Positions 37,657 to 50,956 of a stretch of 64,000 nucleotides of DNA are shown piece after piece (position 1 is the first letter of the stretch; each line of letters begins with the position of its first letter). Source of the stretch: Pegea sp. RAD2-039 (taxonomy: Eukaryota > Chordata > Thaliacea > Salpida > Salpidae). The stretch covers positions 496,001 through 560,000 of the forward strand of contig JAQGEQ010000316.1 of NCBI GenBank assembly GCA_034620365.1. Direction: 5' to 3'. The position numbers were made by a program, and so were the translations under genes. A model generated the notes under the pieces. It was not told the origin of the DNA. It did not search any database and saw nothing but the letters and a program-made list of their open reading frames with translations.

Positions 37657-38839
37657 TTTTCAGATAAAATTTTCAACTTTAAGTCAGTAAAAGTGCTATG
37701 AACAGAAGATTTAAAAAAATAATCCAAAAATATTATTTTGTTGGTTGCAATAGGCTGTAATGATAGATAAAAAATCATAGCAACAATCTAAACATCAATG
37801 GATTTTATAAGAAACTCTCATTTATCTAAGATAATGCTAAAAGTATTTAACAAAGTACCATTCAAAGTATCAACGGTTGTTTAGAAGTAAACAATTATTA
37901 AGTTTTAATATTTATCACAGAGTATAATAAAGTAAAAATAAAAATAATAACAAATAAAAAAAATCATACAAATTAATGTTTAAAACTGTCACCATTAGCT
38001 TCTACTCACAAAAATTAAGAAAAAAACTCAAAACTATATATAAAGTAATCTGATGAATAAATAAAAATATTAAAATAGATTATTTTAGGTTTGTAATTAA
38101 AAAATATATATTCAAAATTTCAATCATCAAAATTAGAATTTTAGTCACAATTATTATAATTAAAATTAATTTTGCTACAATTAAAATCATTACAAAACAA
38201 ATCTCAAATAAATAATAATAGCAGATATCATAAAAACAACCAATTTTTATCAAATATATAAAGCTGTAGTAACTGAGCTGTAAGCATTGAGTAAAAAAAC
38301 GAACTCTGCTTCAATGATATAAAAAGTTGTTTACAATCTTGATCTTAGTCATGTGGCTGTTTGATGAAAAAAATATTTGCCTGCAATAACGTACTATTTG
38401 TTTTAGTTTATAAATAATGTAAATAATTAAAGACTATATAATAATAATAAATTATTCATTATGAAATATAATAGCTGCTTTAAAAGCAACAAGTTGTAGT
38501 ATTTGTTATTAAATGTTTTGATTTCACTTTTTGCCTATATTATCTTTTATTTATCTTATTTATCTCAAATAATACAGATGACAAATTACACACCTCTTAA
38601 AGCGAATAAAAATCGATATGAATGAGAAGATAATATGAATTATAAAAGTTTAGCATAACAAATATGAAAAAAATATGAAAACTACAGAGGCATAAGCATA
38701 TATAGGCTATAAATCAAAAATTTAAAAGAAACAAATAAGTTAAGAAAATGAGGAGACTGGCAGCATTATAAATCGATTTTAACAAAGTTACTTAAATAGT
38801 ATGTTTATAATTTTTAAAATAGTTGATAGTTATTGATAT

Positions 38840-39620
38840 TTAAAAAGCTGTTAGCCCAATTGGGGAGTGACCTACTTTTTGCCGATGACGTAGCAACTGT
38901 CGTACATTCGGCGAACAACCTACAGATGGGGATAATCCGATTTTCATCAGTCTGCACAGACTTTGGAATGGAAATCAGCCTAAGGAGGACAAAACTTCTT
39001 AGCCAAGGTGACAACGTTCCACAACCAATCAATATCAATAGCTACATCGTTAAAGCTGTAGATCTTTATTTCAGCTCAAAAATAATACCATCAGCATCGA
39101 TTGATCGAAGCCAAGATGAACAGTAGCTTCGGTAAAGCATCTGGTAATCTGATAGTCCAAAGTTATCTATCAAAACCATATACCGAGCCTCTGCTTACAG
39201 TACGCTATTGTATGCCAACGAAACTTGGACTTTGTCAAAGGCCAATGAAAATAAACTGAACGCCTTTAAATTCCGTTTTCTTTATCGTATATTACGTTAA
39301 ACGTGGCAGCAAAAGAGATCAAACAAGGAAGTCTTAAGGCGTACCGGTATGACAGCAGTGTACAGCATACTCAGACTCCGCTGACTCGGACACGCCAGCC
39401 AGATGGATGATGAATGGATCTCAAAGGATCCGTTGTCAGAGAAGCCTTCCAAATCAAACGCAATATTTGCCGTCCCTGTCTTCGCTCTAAATATACTTCC
39501 AAGCGCAAAATGAAATCACTCATCATCAATACCAGCAATTGGGGCATCACAGCGGATCGCTCCAAATGGCGCTCTCTACTTCGCTAACAAATGACGGATA
39601 GAACAAAAACAGCTTTAAAG
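38840..39620 (+). mobile_element. LINE remnant: C-terminal half of reverse transcriptase ORF
   Basis: Begins just before the catalytic motif of the RT palm, here LLFADDVATVVHSANNLQ (F/YADD box intact), then GMEISLRRTKLLSQGDN, then after frame breaks STLLYANETWTLSKANENK, NKEVLRRTGM, and a DR-S-KWRSL end typical of this class of non-LTR element. Several stops and frameshifts; inactive. Shares its middle with the fragment at 10258-10490. Confidence 0.88.
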
Positions 39621-39799
39621 AAAAGAAAAAAAGACTCTAAGGACTTTATATCTTCCATTTCACTGTGTCTTGCTCGATTAGTTCTTCTGCATCTCACTGT
39701 GTTTTGCTTTAGTTTTAATCTTATCACTTTTCAAAATCACATCCATCATAGCCGTTGTCGGCCGAATTATTACTAGCATAAGATGAGAAATATTATCAA

Positions 39800-40800
39800 T
39801 ATTGAAGGGACTTTGTATGAAGGGTGTACTACTTATAGAAAAAACTTTCCTAGTAAAGCATCTTTGAATAGATTCAACTTTTATGATATCTTGCTCAACG
39901 TACGGAAGAATTGATCACTAATTTGGGGTGGATGTATGTGGTGAAAGTTTTGAAAGATTTTCCTAAGAACAAATACCATCTCAGTAGTACCTGCTTTTAA
40001 ACCTTTACCGATTTTTAGGAAGAACGTCTTTAGCTATAGAAGGCACAAGCCCAGCCCAAACAATTCGTGTAAGAATTTTACCTGTAGCTAGGAGAAGAGT
40101 TATGTCACTGTTGAAGTGATCAGATTTTTGCTCTTTTATTTTTGTAAAAGGTGATGATTTCATGCATCACAAAGATTGCTGGGTAACTTTCTATTTTTCC
40201 AGAAAAATAACAGCAGTTTATTCAGGATTCGTAAAGTTTGTATCGCCTTATTTTCTCAACTTTGCTGGTGTAGACCATCTTTGAGATGGTGATTACTTTA
40301 ATGGTCTCCCCAGTTGTTGGAAGTTCATCAAGCTCTAAAATCACCTAGAGTTTTAGTATACGGAGAGGAGTTGTGTTGTAGACTGGTCGCTTATTGCTGA
40401 AGAGTAACTGAAAATGTTTATACCACCGTAATCTACCAGTGTCTACGTACAGTTGGGTTTTTTTAGCAAGCTCTTTATACCAGTTGTTCTTTAAAGTTTC
40501 TCGGTAAAAAGCTGCGTGAAGCGCGAAAGACTTCTTTTTCTGTGGAAATACGGCATTGAAAGAATAGTTTGCTAGGCTGATCGCTCCTTTGCTAGAAGTG
40601 TTTGAACTGTTTGGTCGTTTGCATCAAACCAACCTTTGTTTTTAAACTTGGAAACACCAAATTTTTTGACCAAGTTTTTGACGATTCCAGGACTATGAAG
40701 TCTTTCCTAGAAGAGCAAAAGATCGGCAACACCATTCATATCGTCATCTTTTATTTAGCTCGGTTTAAAAGAATTTTTAAAAAGTACTACGAGACTGTAT
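39800..40800 (-). mobile_element. LINE remnant: N-terminal RT region, opposite orientation
   Basis: On the minus strand, broken frames read RWYKHFQLLFSN, then LELDELPTTGETIKVI, then ITLLLATGKILTRIVWAGLV, which correspond to the linker, finger motifs and the GISLLSIAGKILARI block preceding the FADD box in this LINE group. It stops before the catalytic motif. Together with the plus-strand fragment at 38840-39620 it would make most of one RT domain, but the halves face each other. Confidence 0.72.
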
Positions 40801-41191
40801 ATAATTTCTGACTATTTCAAATTTTTTTAACAAATAGTGATCTTTTAATGATGCAAACGAGAAAAAATTATGGAAACTTCAAATTATTTCATTGTAAACA
40901 TCTCAGTAGTAGAACCTTTGACCTCAATCTAAAAAAGGTACTAAATCATAAAGTAAATTAAAAAAGATTACTAAGGTAAAACTCAGTTCTTTTTATACAA
41001 AAATCTCCTTAGCTAGTAGAAATAGTTTGGGAACTAGATGAAAAAATAACTAGCCTGCTCTACAAAAATCACTTCAAAAAATATTGTGTTCTGAAAAGAT
41101 TACTGAAAATTATTTGTAACTTAAAAAAGCTCACAAAAGGAAGCATATCTTTTTTTTCTTATTTAATTTTTACTGCATTGAACGCTAAGGA

Positions 41192-41229
41192 AGGTGCCTG
41201 AAAAGAGCACCTCTTACTAACACACATTA
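41192..41229 (+). repeat. Dispersed hairpin repeat, copy 2
   Basis: AGGTGC and GCACCT form a 6-bp stem around CTGAAAAGA, followed by CTTACTAACACACATT. Lies about 400 bases from the LINE remnants and about 900 bases downstream of the Syt-like gene. Confidence 0.75.
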
Positions 41230-42119
41230 TTATTTGGTGCTAAAACTCTATATAACAAGTTTAAACATTTCTACCTAACAGTAAATATATAATCTTTGCA
41301 TCTTTTCATTTTGTGAGTTTATATTACCTTTCTAAGTAAATTGCATTTTATCTTGTCATCCTTATTTTTACTGTTATGTGTTTACCAGAGAACAATGAGC
41401 TGTTCATATTCTAATCTATATTATGGAAAATAAATTCAAAGGTTAATAATAATAAATTAATAATAATAATTGATTAATATAAATGTTAGATTTTAAGTTT
41501 TGAGCTCGGCAAATATATTTATAACTGTGTCAGTAAAAATACAGATTTATGAAAAATATTATTCCAAAACTAAGCAGGTTTCTGAAGAATATCTAACCTC
41601 TAAAGTAAGCAATATCAACGTTTTGTTGTTAAAAAACTCTCTAAAAAATGTTGAAGTTTGTAAAACAAAATTTATCTTCATCATCAAAACTAAGAAAAAG
41701 TATTTAAACTTTCCAACTATTAAACTCTAGCAGTTGCAATTTCTATTCACTAAAAATTATTGTTCACTTTGTTACATTTTCACTCAATCTTACTAGAACA
41801 GTAAGGTTTAGTGTGATGTATTACTTTTAGCAGATATCTAAAGCTTAATTTTTTAAGAAAAAAACATACTCATTAATTTCTAGCTTATAAAATCTAACTG
41901 AAATCTTTCAACAAATTTTTGAAAATTACTCAAAAATTTTATGTTCACAATTATCAAGTTATACAAATAAAGATAAAAAAACGATATCTTTGTATTAAAC
42001 TGTGAAAGAATATCTCTGTTGAGTTTCTTTTCATTAAATCACCAAAATTTAAGAAGAACTAACAAATTTTGAATAAAATACTTTCAATTGTGTGATTGAA
42101 AAGTACCATCTAAACTTCT

Positions 42120-45100
42120 TTAATCAATTCGCAAAACATGCCAGTAAGTGACCGATTGTCCTTCCTTGTCCAAAGCCTGTGTCCATTGTGCCTGTCCGCT
42201 CCAATCTTCTATACCATGTCCTAATTTGATCTGACCACAAGGCAGCCAATGACCTTTCATTTTATCACGAACAAACAAGGCAGCTACAATCACCAAATGA
42301 TCATTTGGCATTGCAAAGATGAATGATTCCTTAAAAACAGGGTCTTTACAGCGGTGAGATATTTTTGTTTGCTTCTTTGCAGTCCCTTCACAAGCTCTTT
42401 CCTCTGTTAAGACTACGTAACAATCTGAAACCACAACAATAAATTCAAGTCAGGAACTTCTATTACAAGCTACAAAACCTTGAATTCGACCCAAATGGCC
42501 ACGAGGGACATTTCGAACCGCAATTACTTCGATTGTGACAAAGCCAAGGATGGCATGATAACACAAGGATAGCTGTAGATGAGGAACATCCTGAAAAACG
42601 TGTAAAGATCTTGTTCAGAGGTCAAGTTGACGTAAAAAAGAAACCTCCGTAGTTGGATCCTTGAGTTCGAGCCAAGTGTCAAAAGAAGATGAAAATTCGA
42701 TGTCAGCCAACGTCAAAATTGCTACACCTAGTTGTGTAGAAGGTCGAAGTTTAGTTCCTTTCTCCTTACATGAAATCTGGACAAGTTGATCAAATTGATA
42801 TTTCATCAAATTTTGTCTATTATGAAACCTTCAAAGATAAATATAAAAGCTCAGATTTATTGATTCCCTCAAAGCTGAATCGTTGACGGACTTCAACTTT
42901 ATTAGTTGATGTTTTTAAGAGCCCACTTCTATGACTAGCTCCGTGACGTGGTAAAAGACAGATCTGAAAACCATTTGATGATTTTAGTTGATGCAAAAAT
43001 AATTTTTTTTTGTGATTTTTCAATTTTCGAGAACCTTCAGGTAAAGAAGTCGGTCTCCAACAATGTCCCTGATGTCGATTATCGAGACATCTAAACGTCT
43101 TTGAGCCACAAAGTACATCATACTAAGGTGGACTCGAGCAGGATTCGCTGTGTTGTCGAATCGAGATGTTTTGCAAATTTTTGATTTTAGTGTCTTTTGG
43201 TTTTGAGACAGCTTCTTAGAAACTATATTTAAAACTGATTTAAAAAAATTATTCTTATTTTCTTAAATTACATAAAATGTTATGTTTTTAAATTTGTGTT
43301 AAATATATGCAAGTACTTAAATATTATTTAAAATATTATTTAAAACTTATTATATTATAAATATTTCCTTAAACAAATTTAAAGATATAAAATCATCGAA
43401 GACAATTTCAAGTTGATTGTTTTAAAAATTTCATTTTTTGATGTAACTGTGATCTTAAAAACAATAATTTCATTCTATTTATTTTGAAAAAGTTTTCAGT
43501 GAAAAAGTTAAATGATTAACTATGATTTTATTTAGAATTAGTCGATGCTTAAATAAATCAAATTATAATAATCAAATAAACTAATCATAACTAAACATTT
43601 TTAAAAATTCGATTTCAACTGTCCAATCAACAATATTTTAAAAGAGTTTCGATTAAAATTTTCAGCAAATTTTTTATAATCCGAATATCTTAAATTATTT
43701 AATTTAGAATATAATCTTTTGTAAAATCGTATTTTTGCAGCTACAAAGGTACAATTGAATTTCAAAAAATTAAAATTTTGAAAATTATCTAACAGATATA
43801 AAAATGATTTAGACAAAAATTATAAAAATAAATCAAACCTAATTCACTTGAATCCTTAAAAGGTTGTGTAAGATAAATTTTAGAGAACATAAACTTAAAT
43901 TCTGATCAATTGTTTTACAATACAACTTTTTTGGTTATTTTCTTATTAAAGTAGTTTAAAAGCCTCATAAAAGTTTATTTTATTTCTTTTAGATTATTTT
44001 AATTTATTATTTTTAACGGCAAGCTACAAAATAGTTCGACTAAAGCTAATGATCAACATCTACTTAAAATGAAACCAACATAAGCAACAAACATAAAAAA
44101 ATATTTTATTTTAATTCAAAGTGACTTCAGCTAATTATAAATAATAATTTGTATCATCCTTTTTTTGTAATAAGATGTGATAGGTTTTATACTGAAAGCG
44201 TTTTTAAATGTAATAAAACTTTTTGAAACTAGTACATATAATTATAAAATCTTGAAACGTCTACTTTTAATTATCAATAATGCTTAATGTAGTTAATCAA
44301 ATTATCTCATTTTGTAATTAATTTTAAAACACATCATTATAGACTTACTGTAACAACAGTTACTATTTAGTTTGTTTAACACATCAATATTTGTTGCTCT
44401 GTTCAAAGGGGTTATCAACTGTAAACAATTTCATTTTGTTTTTGGCACAAGTAATAGATTAAATTCTAAACTTATTGTAGAGTCAATTGAATTGATTCTA
44501 TTTTAGTTAGATATATGATCAGCTGTGTTACATAATTCTAATAATTAAGAAAATTATTTCATTATATTTTGGTAAATCGTTTATGAATATCGTCTTTGAA
44601 ACTTTACATTTTGACATCAGTATTACCTAAAATTGATAAGTTACTAAAGCTAAAATTATGAAACATTTACCTTCATTGGATGAATCACTTAAATGTTTTG
44701 AATGGTTTCCACTTCTCATTTTATCACCAAGAAGACTCTTTTTAAGGTTGACAGAAGAAGATAGACAATTACAAGATAGTTGATAATTTGAGCAAGCTTC
44801 TTTGCAATTTCCTTGGCTTGGTTTTTGCAAAATATTTTGCTGTGAAAATAGTGACAGTTAGAAAGTTAAATAATGTAAATATAAGAGGGACAGTTTTGTT
44901 TTGATTTTTTCTAGGTTGTTTCGTTCTAACGCTAGATTGTTGGGGTGTTTTTAATAACTATTTAATACTATTATAAATATTTCGAATAACTAGCCAGCAA
45001 GGAAAATTAAGAGATTTTCTGAATAACTTTATAAAAGTGTATTTTAATAAAAACTTGATTTTTATATTTTATTTTTGGAGAATTCATCAAACCAAATTCA

Positions 45101-47438
45101 ATGAAAAATTCAAGAACTTTAAAATAATAAGTAAACTAATTATCAGTCAAAGTGTAAATGTTATCTTGTCTTTTAATCAATAAATTTCAAATCCAGGAAA
45201 CTTATTTCCTATCACATCTACAATGCTCAAACTATTTTAAAACTTTGATAAAAAATACAATTTTTATTTAAAAATCTTAAAATGGGTTGATTACTTTCTT
45301 AAATGCCTGAATTAATATAACTTTTAACACACAAATGTCAAGGAAATGAATAATTAATTTGAAGTCTTCACTGCAAACAACAACATATGAAATATCCTAA
45401 AACTTTTTTACAATCACCTTTCTTGTTGGAATAGGAGAACGATTTGGTGAAGTATTACAAGAAGAATTACTTTCACTGTCAGCTCTGCAAAAATTTTCAA
45501 TCTAATTATTTTTTCAAAAAAAAAGTTAAGTAAGTTACTTATGATATAATAGAGGATTGTTTCTTCGTTTAAGTAAGCTTAACATTGGAGAAACTGCTGG
45601 TGTTTGGGATCTGCTTTGCTCAGATTCAGAGCTGGATAAGCCTCCTTCGTTTGATCTTCATTTTTTGTAAAAAATAAAAAATAGAGCTGTTACTAAACTT
45701 ATAATAAACACAAAAGTTTTAAATAATTAGTATTTATAAGATGATTCAATAAAAAGGTTCAATACAAAACTCCGATTTTCATGAATCATATCATCTTATC
45801 TACAGACATTCTACTGTAGCTTTATGAAATATAAATAAAAGAAAATTAAAAAAATTTTACAATAAAGAACCTTTGTTCAGTGATTGTGCTAATTTCATTA
45901 CAAAGATGGTAAGTTGGTGAAGGTGATAGAAACAACGATTCCTTTCTTCTTGTGTTTGGACTTTCACTTAAAGTTGAGAATCCTGATTTAGTGTGCAATA
46001 AGTGACTGAGTGACAATCCAGGCTGAATCTAGAAGTTTTTAAAGGTTTTTTAGTGGTTATGAAAAATAAATTGACATGAATTTAATGAGAAACATAAAGA
46101 GCTACTTAATTATAGGCATCTGCCGCTGATAAAAATCTGTAATTTAGTTGAATATTTTTCTTGAAAAAGCTTTCGTTAAAGTATATTTATGTTGCGTTTA
46201 ACATAAGTCAGATAATAGAATTTTTTTAATTGTATAAGCAACGAAATCGACCTTGTTTAATGAATAATTTGTAAATTCAAAAGGACACACAATCAATTAT
46301 TTGGCATTTAAAAAACTATCTAAATATAACAAAGAAAGCTTTTAATATGTAACTTGATTTTGATTGGCTTTCAAAACAGCGAAATTAAAAACTCTATGAA
46401 AACATTAAAGATCAATACTGGTTATATGATGATACAGACCTTTGGGAAAAGATTTAAAAGCAAACGCAGCGATGTTTATACTGTAGAAGTTATATAAGAA
46501 CAGAAAAATGAGCAGAAAATATGTTTGAAAAAAAAAACTAACTTGTTCATTGGAAGGTAATATTTCAGTTGTTGTCAACAGGTTTGCTCTATCTGTGAAG
46601 AATCAGATAACTTAAAATCATTGAACTGATACTTTTAAGAGATGGCAAAATCCTATAATCTCGTTCAGATATGGTAAAAACTGAAACTAAATTTAGAAGT
46701 TTCATGCTTTGACAACTTATTTTTGTCTCTATTTTACTTGAATATATTAAATTAAAGTTTCTTAACTCTTATAAATTGTTTATAAAAGTAATACTTTTAG
46801 TTTATTCAACGAAGACAAAGCTGAAAAAATAACGAATTAAACTGCAATAAAGTAGTTCTTGTTGTATAAAAATGAAATTAAACAAAAAGTTATTAAAACA
46901 GACTTTACAAAGCAGTTAATAAAAAAACTACTTAACTGCAAATCAGATATTAAAAATATGCAAATAGATTAAACATTTTTCAATAAGAGAATCACAACTT
47001 GCAAATAATACTTGCAAAACAAATTTACATCTAAAGAATGTTAAACAGCAACAGAAATAATTCAATTATGAATCAACAAAATACTCTTACTGATTTAAGA
47101 GTTCAACTCAAAATTCAAGCTAAAGTTAAGAGCTAAGACATGTTAGTATATAAATAATTGAAACCTTTATTAAACGAAGATCTTCTAGAACTTTTATCAC
47201 TGTCACAATGAACTTCAATATGTTTCTCTTCTTCCTGAACATGATCTGTCGACGCATATGTCAATAAAGGAGGTACTGTGAACTTCGGAATAGTATTAGG
47301 TGTGACTACGTTGGTCATTGCGTTTTTATTTCCTTGTTTTCCAACTTTTGAGTTGTTATTACTTTTACTTCTAAGCTCTAACAGTCGGTCGAAATCTTCT
47401 GTTGCATTTCGAACACTTTCTCTGACAGAATTCCACAT
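42120..47438 (-). CDS. Synaptotagmin-14/16-like tandem C2-domain protein
   Basis: Eleven exons (minus): 47438-47165, 46592-46543, 46028-45871, 45655-45539, 45484-45418, 44839-44671, 43222-43035, 42963-42829, 42776-42645, 42590-42479, 42424-42120; phases agree, 568 aa. The first about 350 residues are hydrophilic, Ser/Asn-rich, with no signal peptide or membrane segment. C2A follows (VHLSMMYFVAQRRLDVSII, ICLLPRHGASH, RFSFEGI), then C2B (LQLSLCYHAILGFVTIEVI, KDPVFKESFIFAMP, end YWHVLRID). The pattern LLP...KTS and the final WHxL match Syt14/Syt16, which bind membranes independently of Ca2+; the loop aspartates that bind Ca2+ in classical synaptotagmins are mostly absent here. Lack of a transmembrane helix is more like SYT16. 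Probable role in membrane trafficking. Exons 2-6 are placed by splice phase and open frame; the C2 part is secure. One 1.4-kb intron (44670-43223). Confidence 0.87.
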
Positions 47439-50400
47439 CTTTGTTTAAATTGGATTGTTTAGATTAGGTCTTATTCAACGTTTTCATTGTTAGTGATCTG
47501 AATAAGAGATTTGTATATATGTCATGACTTAAATTTCAAACGAGCTTTTACATAAAATATCATTGTCAATACTGAAAGAAAGCTAGTTTTGTAAACAAAT
47601 ATTCAGCTATTTTTAAAAGTTATTTTTCAAACTTATATAACCACTAATTGCAAACATCAATCATAAAATGCTGAAATCTGCAATAGTTTGTATCTTCTCA
47701 AATAAAGCACTCATGAAAAAATATTTCAGACCTAACATTTTGCATATTCAAACTTTGATTTTTGCAACTCTTTATGTTAATTATAAGACACGTTGAATAA
47801 AGTTGAAGTAATCTGTTTACCGGTGCTTTAGTAAGCTAACATCTAACGTTTTCAAAATCTTTTTTAAAAACTAAACTAAAGGTTTTAATCGTTTCATATT
47901 TTTAATCTTTTATTATCTAAACTTTACAAAACCATTCGACCAGTTTATAAACATTTCTTAAAAACATCAAATTTCTTTTTTAATTTTTAGAATTACTTTC
48001 ATTTATCAAATCTATAAAATATTAAATTCCAAAAAATTATATTTTTTGTTTACTTTTAAAGTAAAAGTAACTAATCTTTGAAACAATGTTTATTTTGAGA
48101 AAAAAAAACGAAAACGTTTACATCAGAATTATTTGGTTATTTAAATTTCTAATTTTATACTCATTTCTATAAAATTTTGGTTTACAAAATATGAAATTTT
48201 AAAATGTAAAATTTTACTATTTCTGAATTTTGTTAAACTAATCTAATATTTTGTAAACAATCTTTTAAAAATGAAACTTACAAGTTTCTTATAACTTTGA
48301 GCTGAATAAATAATTTAATATAAGCATGCTAAAATATCAACTTTAAGCAAAACCACCTAGTAAGCTTGCAATATAAGTTTCTTTAAAATTTTAGTTCTTC
48401 AAAAAGTTTTGAAATTCTATTTTGACACTGATTGATAATGACTAGACAAAAAAGCTAAATTAAAATTGTTAATTTTCTCTTTATTATTAATTTGGCCTGA
48501 CATAAGCCAATATTCATAAGCAATAAAACTCTTTTTTACGATCTAAACACAAAAATATTAAAGTACCTAACAGCCTGGTTTCTTTTAAACGCACACTAAG
48601 CTTTTTCAAGTATTTTATACTTGAAATTTTCTTTTTTCTTTTTTCACACGTAAAAACACCAAAAAAGAATTTAGCAAAAGTATTTCTCAATCTACAAATG
48701 TAATGTCAAAATATCGATTTATTGGTTCTAGTAATAAAAACGAATCAGATAAAAAATGTTTACGTAGGAGTTAGTTTGATAATTTAACAGCTAGAAATAA
48801 GATGTGTCATAATATAAAAAGAGAACTTCCAAGACATAATACGTTATTTTTACATTCTCCATTTATGTATCAGGTTTTTGTATGATTGTATTCAGTTTAT
48901 ATTTTATTGAGATATTGATCTTTCTACATAATGTCGTAAGTTACCCTTGTAACATTGTGAGATATTTTAGAACATTTTGTTTAATGCAAACACGTGAATA
49001 AAAAGAACCAGTCGAAAAAATAATGTTTTGAATTTTATTGATAAACTAAATTCAAACAAAATAAAGGAAAATATATTTTAATAAAAACAAATTTTAATCA
49101 GGAACGTTTTGTTGTACGGTCATTAAGTGAGCTAATAAAAAATCAATTTAATTAATTTTGATATTTACTGTTTTTAAACTCTTTTAATGTTTTAACTTTA
49201 GATTTACTAAAATTTTGATCAATTTTCCTTTATGATTTCTTAAATCCCCTTTTAAAACTTTTTATTCTAAAAGTTAGTTTTAATATCAATTTATTTTCAA
49301 TAAGGCTAATGAAAGATTTATCAAATTGATAATATAAACTACAGACAACAATTCATCTTAATAAATGATAATTTTTTTATACAGTAACCAAAAAAAATTG
49401 TTTTAAACAAATGATGGTTTACTCTTCCATAAGAACTCAGTTTATAAACTAATTTTAAAACTGAAAATCACTGCATCAAATACTTGACTGAATATAAAAT
49501 TACAGTAATTTTGCAAATTATTTTTTGTAAAAGTAAATGCTTGCTGGTTTTTGTTCTTTATTCAGTTGTTATAAATCAAATATACTTTATTGAATTCTCT
49601 CTCCTAATCAGCCAACAGCAGAATTTGAACATATTATGATCAATAAAAAAATATTTTACTTTTGTTTATCATTAAGAACAAACATTATTTGATTTAAAAT
49701 TTTTTTTTTGTAAATTTCTGATAACTTTGTTAACTTTTTGTTGATAATAATTGTACAACTTGCTCATCTTTTTTTATTAAAACTCTTAAAGTGAAAAAAC
49801 TAATACTTTTTGAATATATTTAATTTAAAGTGATTTTAAACACTTAAAAGTAAATAATTTTAAAGTGAAAGTAAGTTATGTACTAAAACTAATTATTTCT
49901 TAGTTTATTTATAAATCAAAGTAAATCTTTAAAATTGTTAAAGTATTTTTGATAAAATTAATCTTTAGATGCTTGCTCTTGCACTTGACAAAATTAAGTA
50001 CAACTGAAATCATAATAGTAATAACTCAATTATTCATTACTAAGTACAACAAAACGTAAAAGCCTTATTTACTTATTTATATAACAAAAAATAACTTAAT
50101 AAAGAGATTGCAAAATAAAATACGATAAAAGTTTTAAATAGTTAGTTTGTTATTTAAAGAGAATTTTTCTTTTGTTGTAGACTACTTGGAATTTATTAGC
50201 AGCTTTTACAAATAACTTCCTGCTACTTTATGAAGTTGTAAATGATGTTATCTAGAAATATCATAAAACATAGGAAATATCTGGACATTAACATTCGATT
50301 TTGTAGCAAGACAAGAAAGTGAATTTAACACAACATTTGTATGATCAAAAGTCAAGTTATTGATTTTTTAGCTTTATTTCAGAATAAATTATGTTTAAGA

Positions 50401-50905
50401 TTATGAGTAGAATTTGGTAAACAATTTTTGATGATATTCTTTAAGATATTGAGCATTTAAATATTTTGTTTACTCTTTTTATTAAAAGTTTGAACGAAAA
50501 AAAATTGACTCGAAATTACTTTAACTAGACAAAAACTTAGTATAAGTCTTTAATGATTAAGTCACAATCAATTGTTTAAACCTAAAATATTTTTAGAAAA
50601 CAAACTTTAGCACAAAATTTTAAACTGTAAAACATTTAGACTGGGCTAAAGCAGAAAAATACACATTTGAAAAGTGAAAAATTTTATTAACATCTAAACT
50701 TTAGAGTTGAATAATTTTGAGTCACAAATTTGTTGTTGATCCAAAATATTTGAGCTGTTCAAATGAAGATTAATAATTTGTTCCTAAATTTAGACGAGAT
50801 TTCGAAAAATCTTCAACCTAGAAACAAAACTTTTGAAAATAAAATTCTTAGTTTTTTATAATTTATTTTTAAACAACAGACTTCTAAATCTTAATTTTTG
50901 AAGAC

Positions 50906-50956
50906 ATGGGTAAGAGAATGGGAAAGAGAAGAGCAAGAAGCAAAGTTCACAAGGTT
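50906..50956 (+). CDS. Possible first exon or micro-ORF encoding a basic peptide
   Basis: MGKRMGKRRARSKVHK in frame from an ATG, then V and stop, or a donor (AAG|GTTTGA) after the last Lys. The patch is purine-rich and less AT-biased than its surroundings. Very basic N-termini of this kind occur in nucleolar and ribosome-associated proteins, but no second exon was found. Confidence 0.2.

Larger units (their letters stand above)
37657..42119. other. Intergenic region with retroelement remnants
   Basis: 4.5 kb upstream of ULK and downstream of the Syt-like gene. Very AT-rich up to 38.8 kb, then about 2 kb of higher-GC LINE remnants (38840-39620 and 39800-40800), then AT-rich again with repeat copy 2 at 41192. 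No host gene seen. Confidence 0.6.

Noticed and set aside
39591..39776. 61-aa ORF after the LINE remnant
   Set aside because: Starts in the eroded LINE tail; no independent coding evidence.
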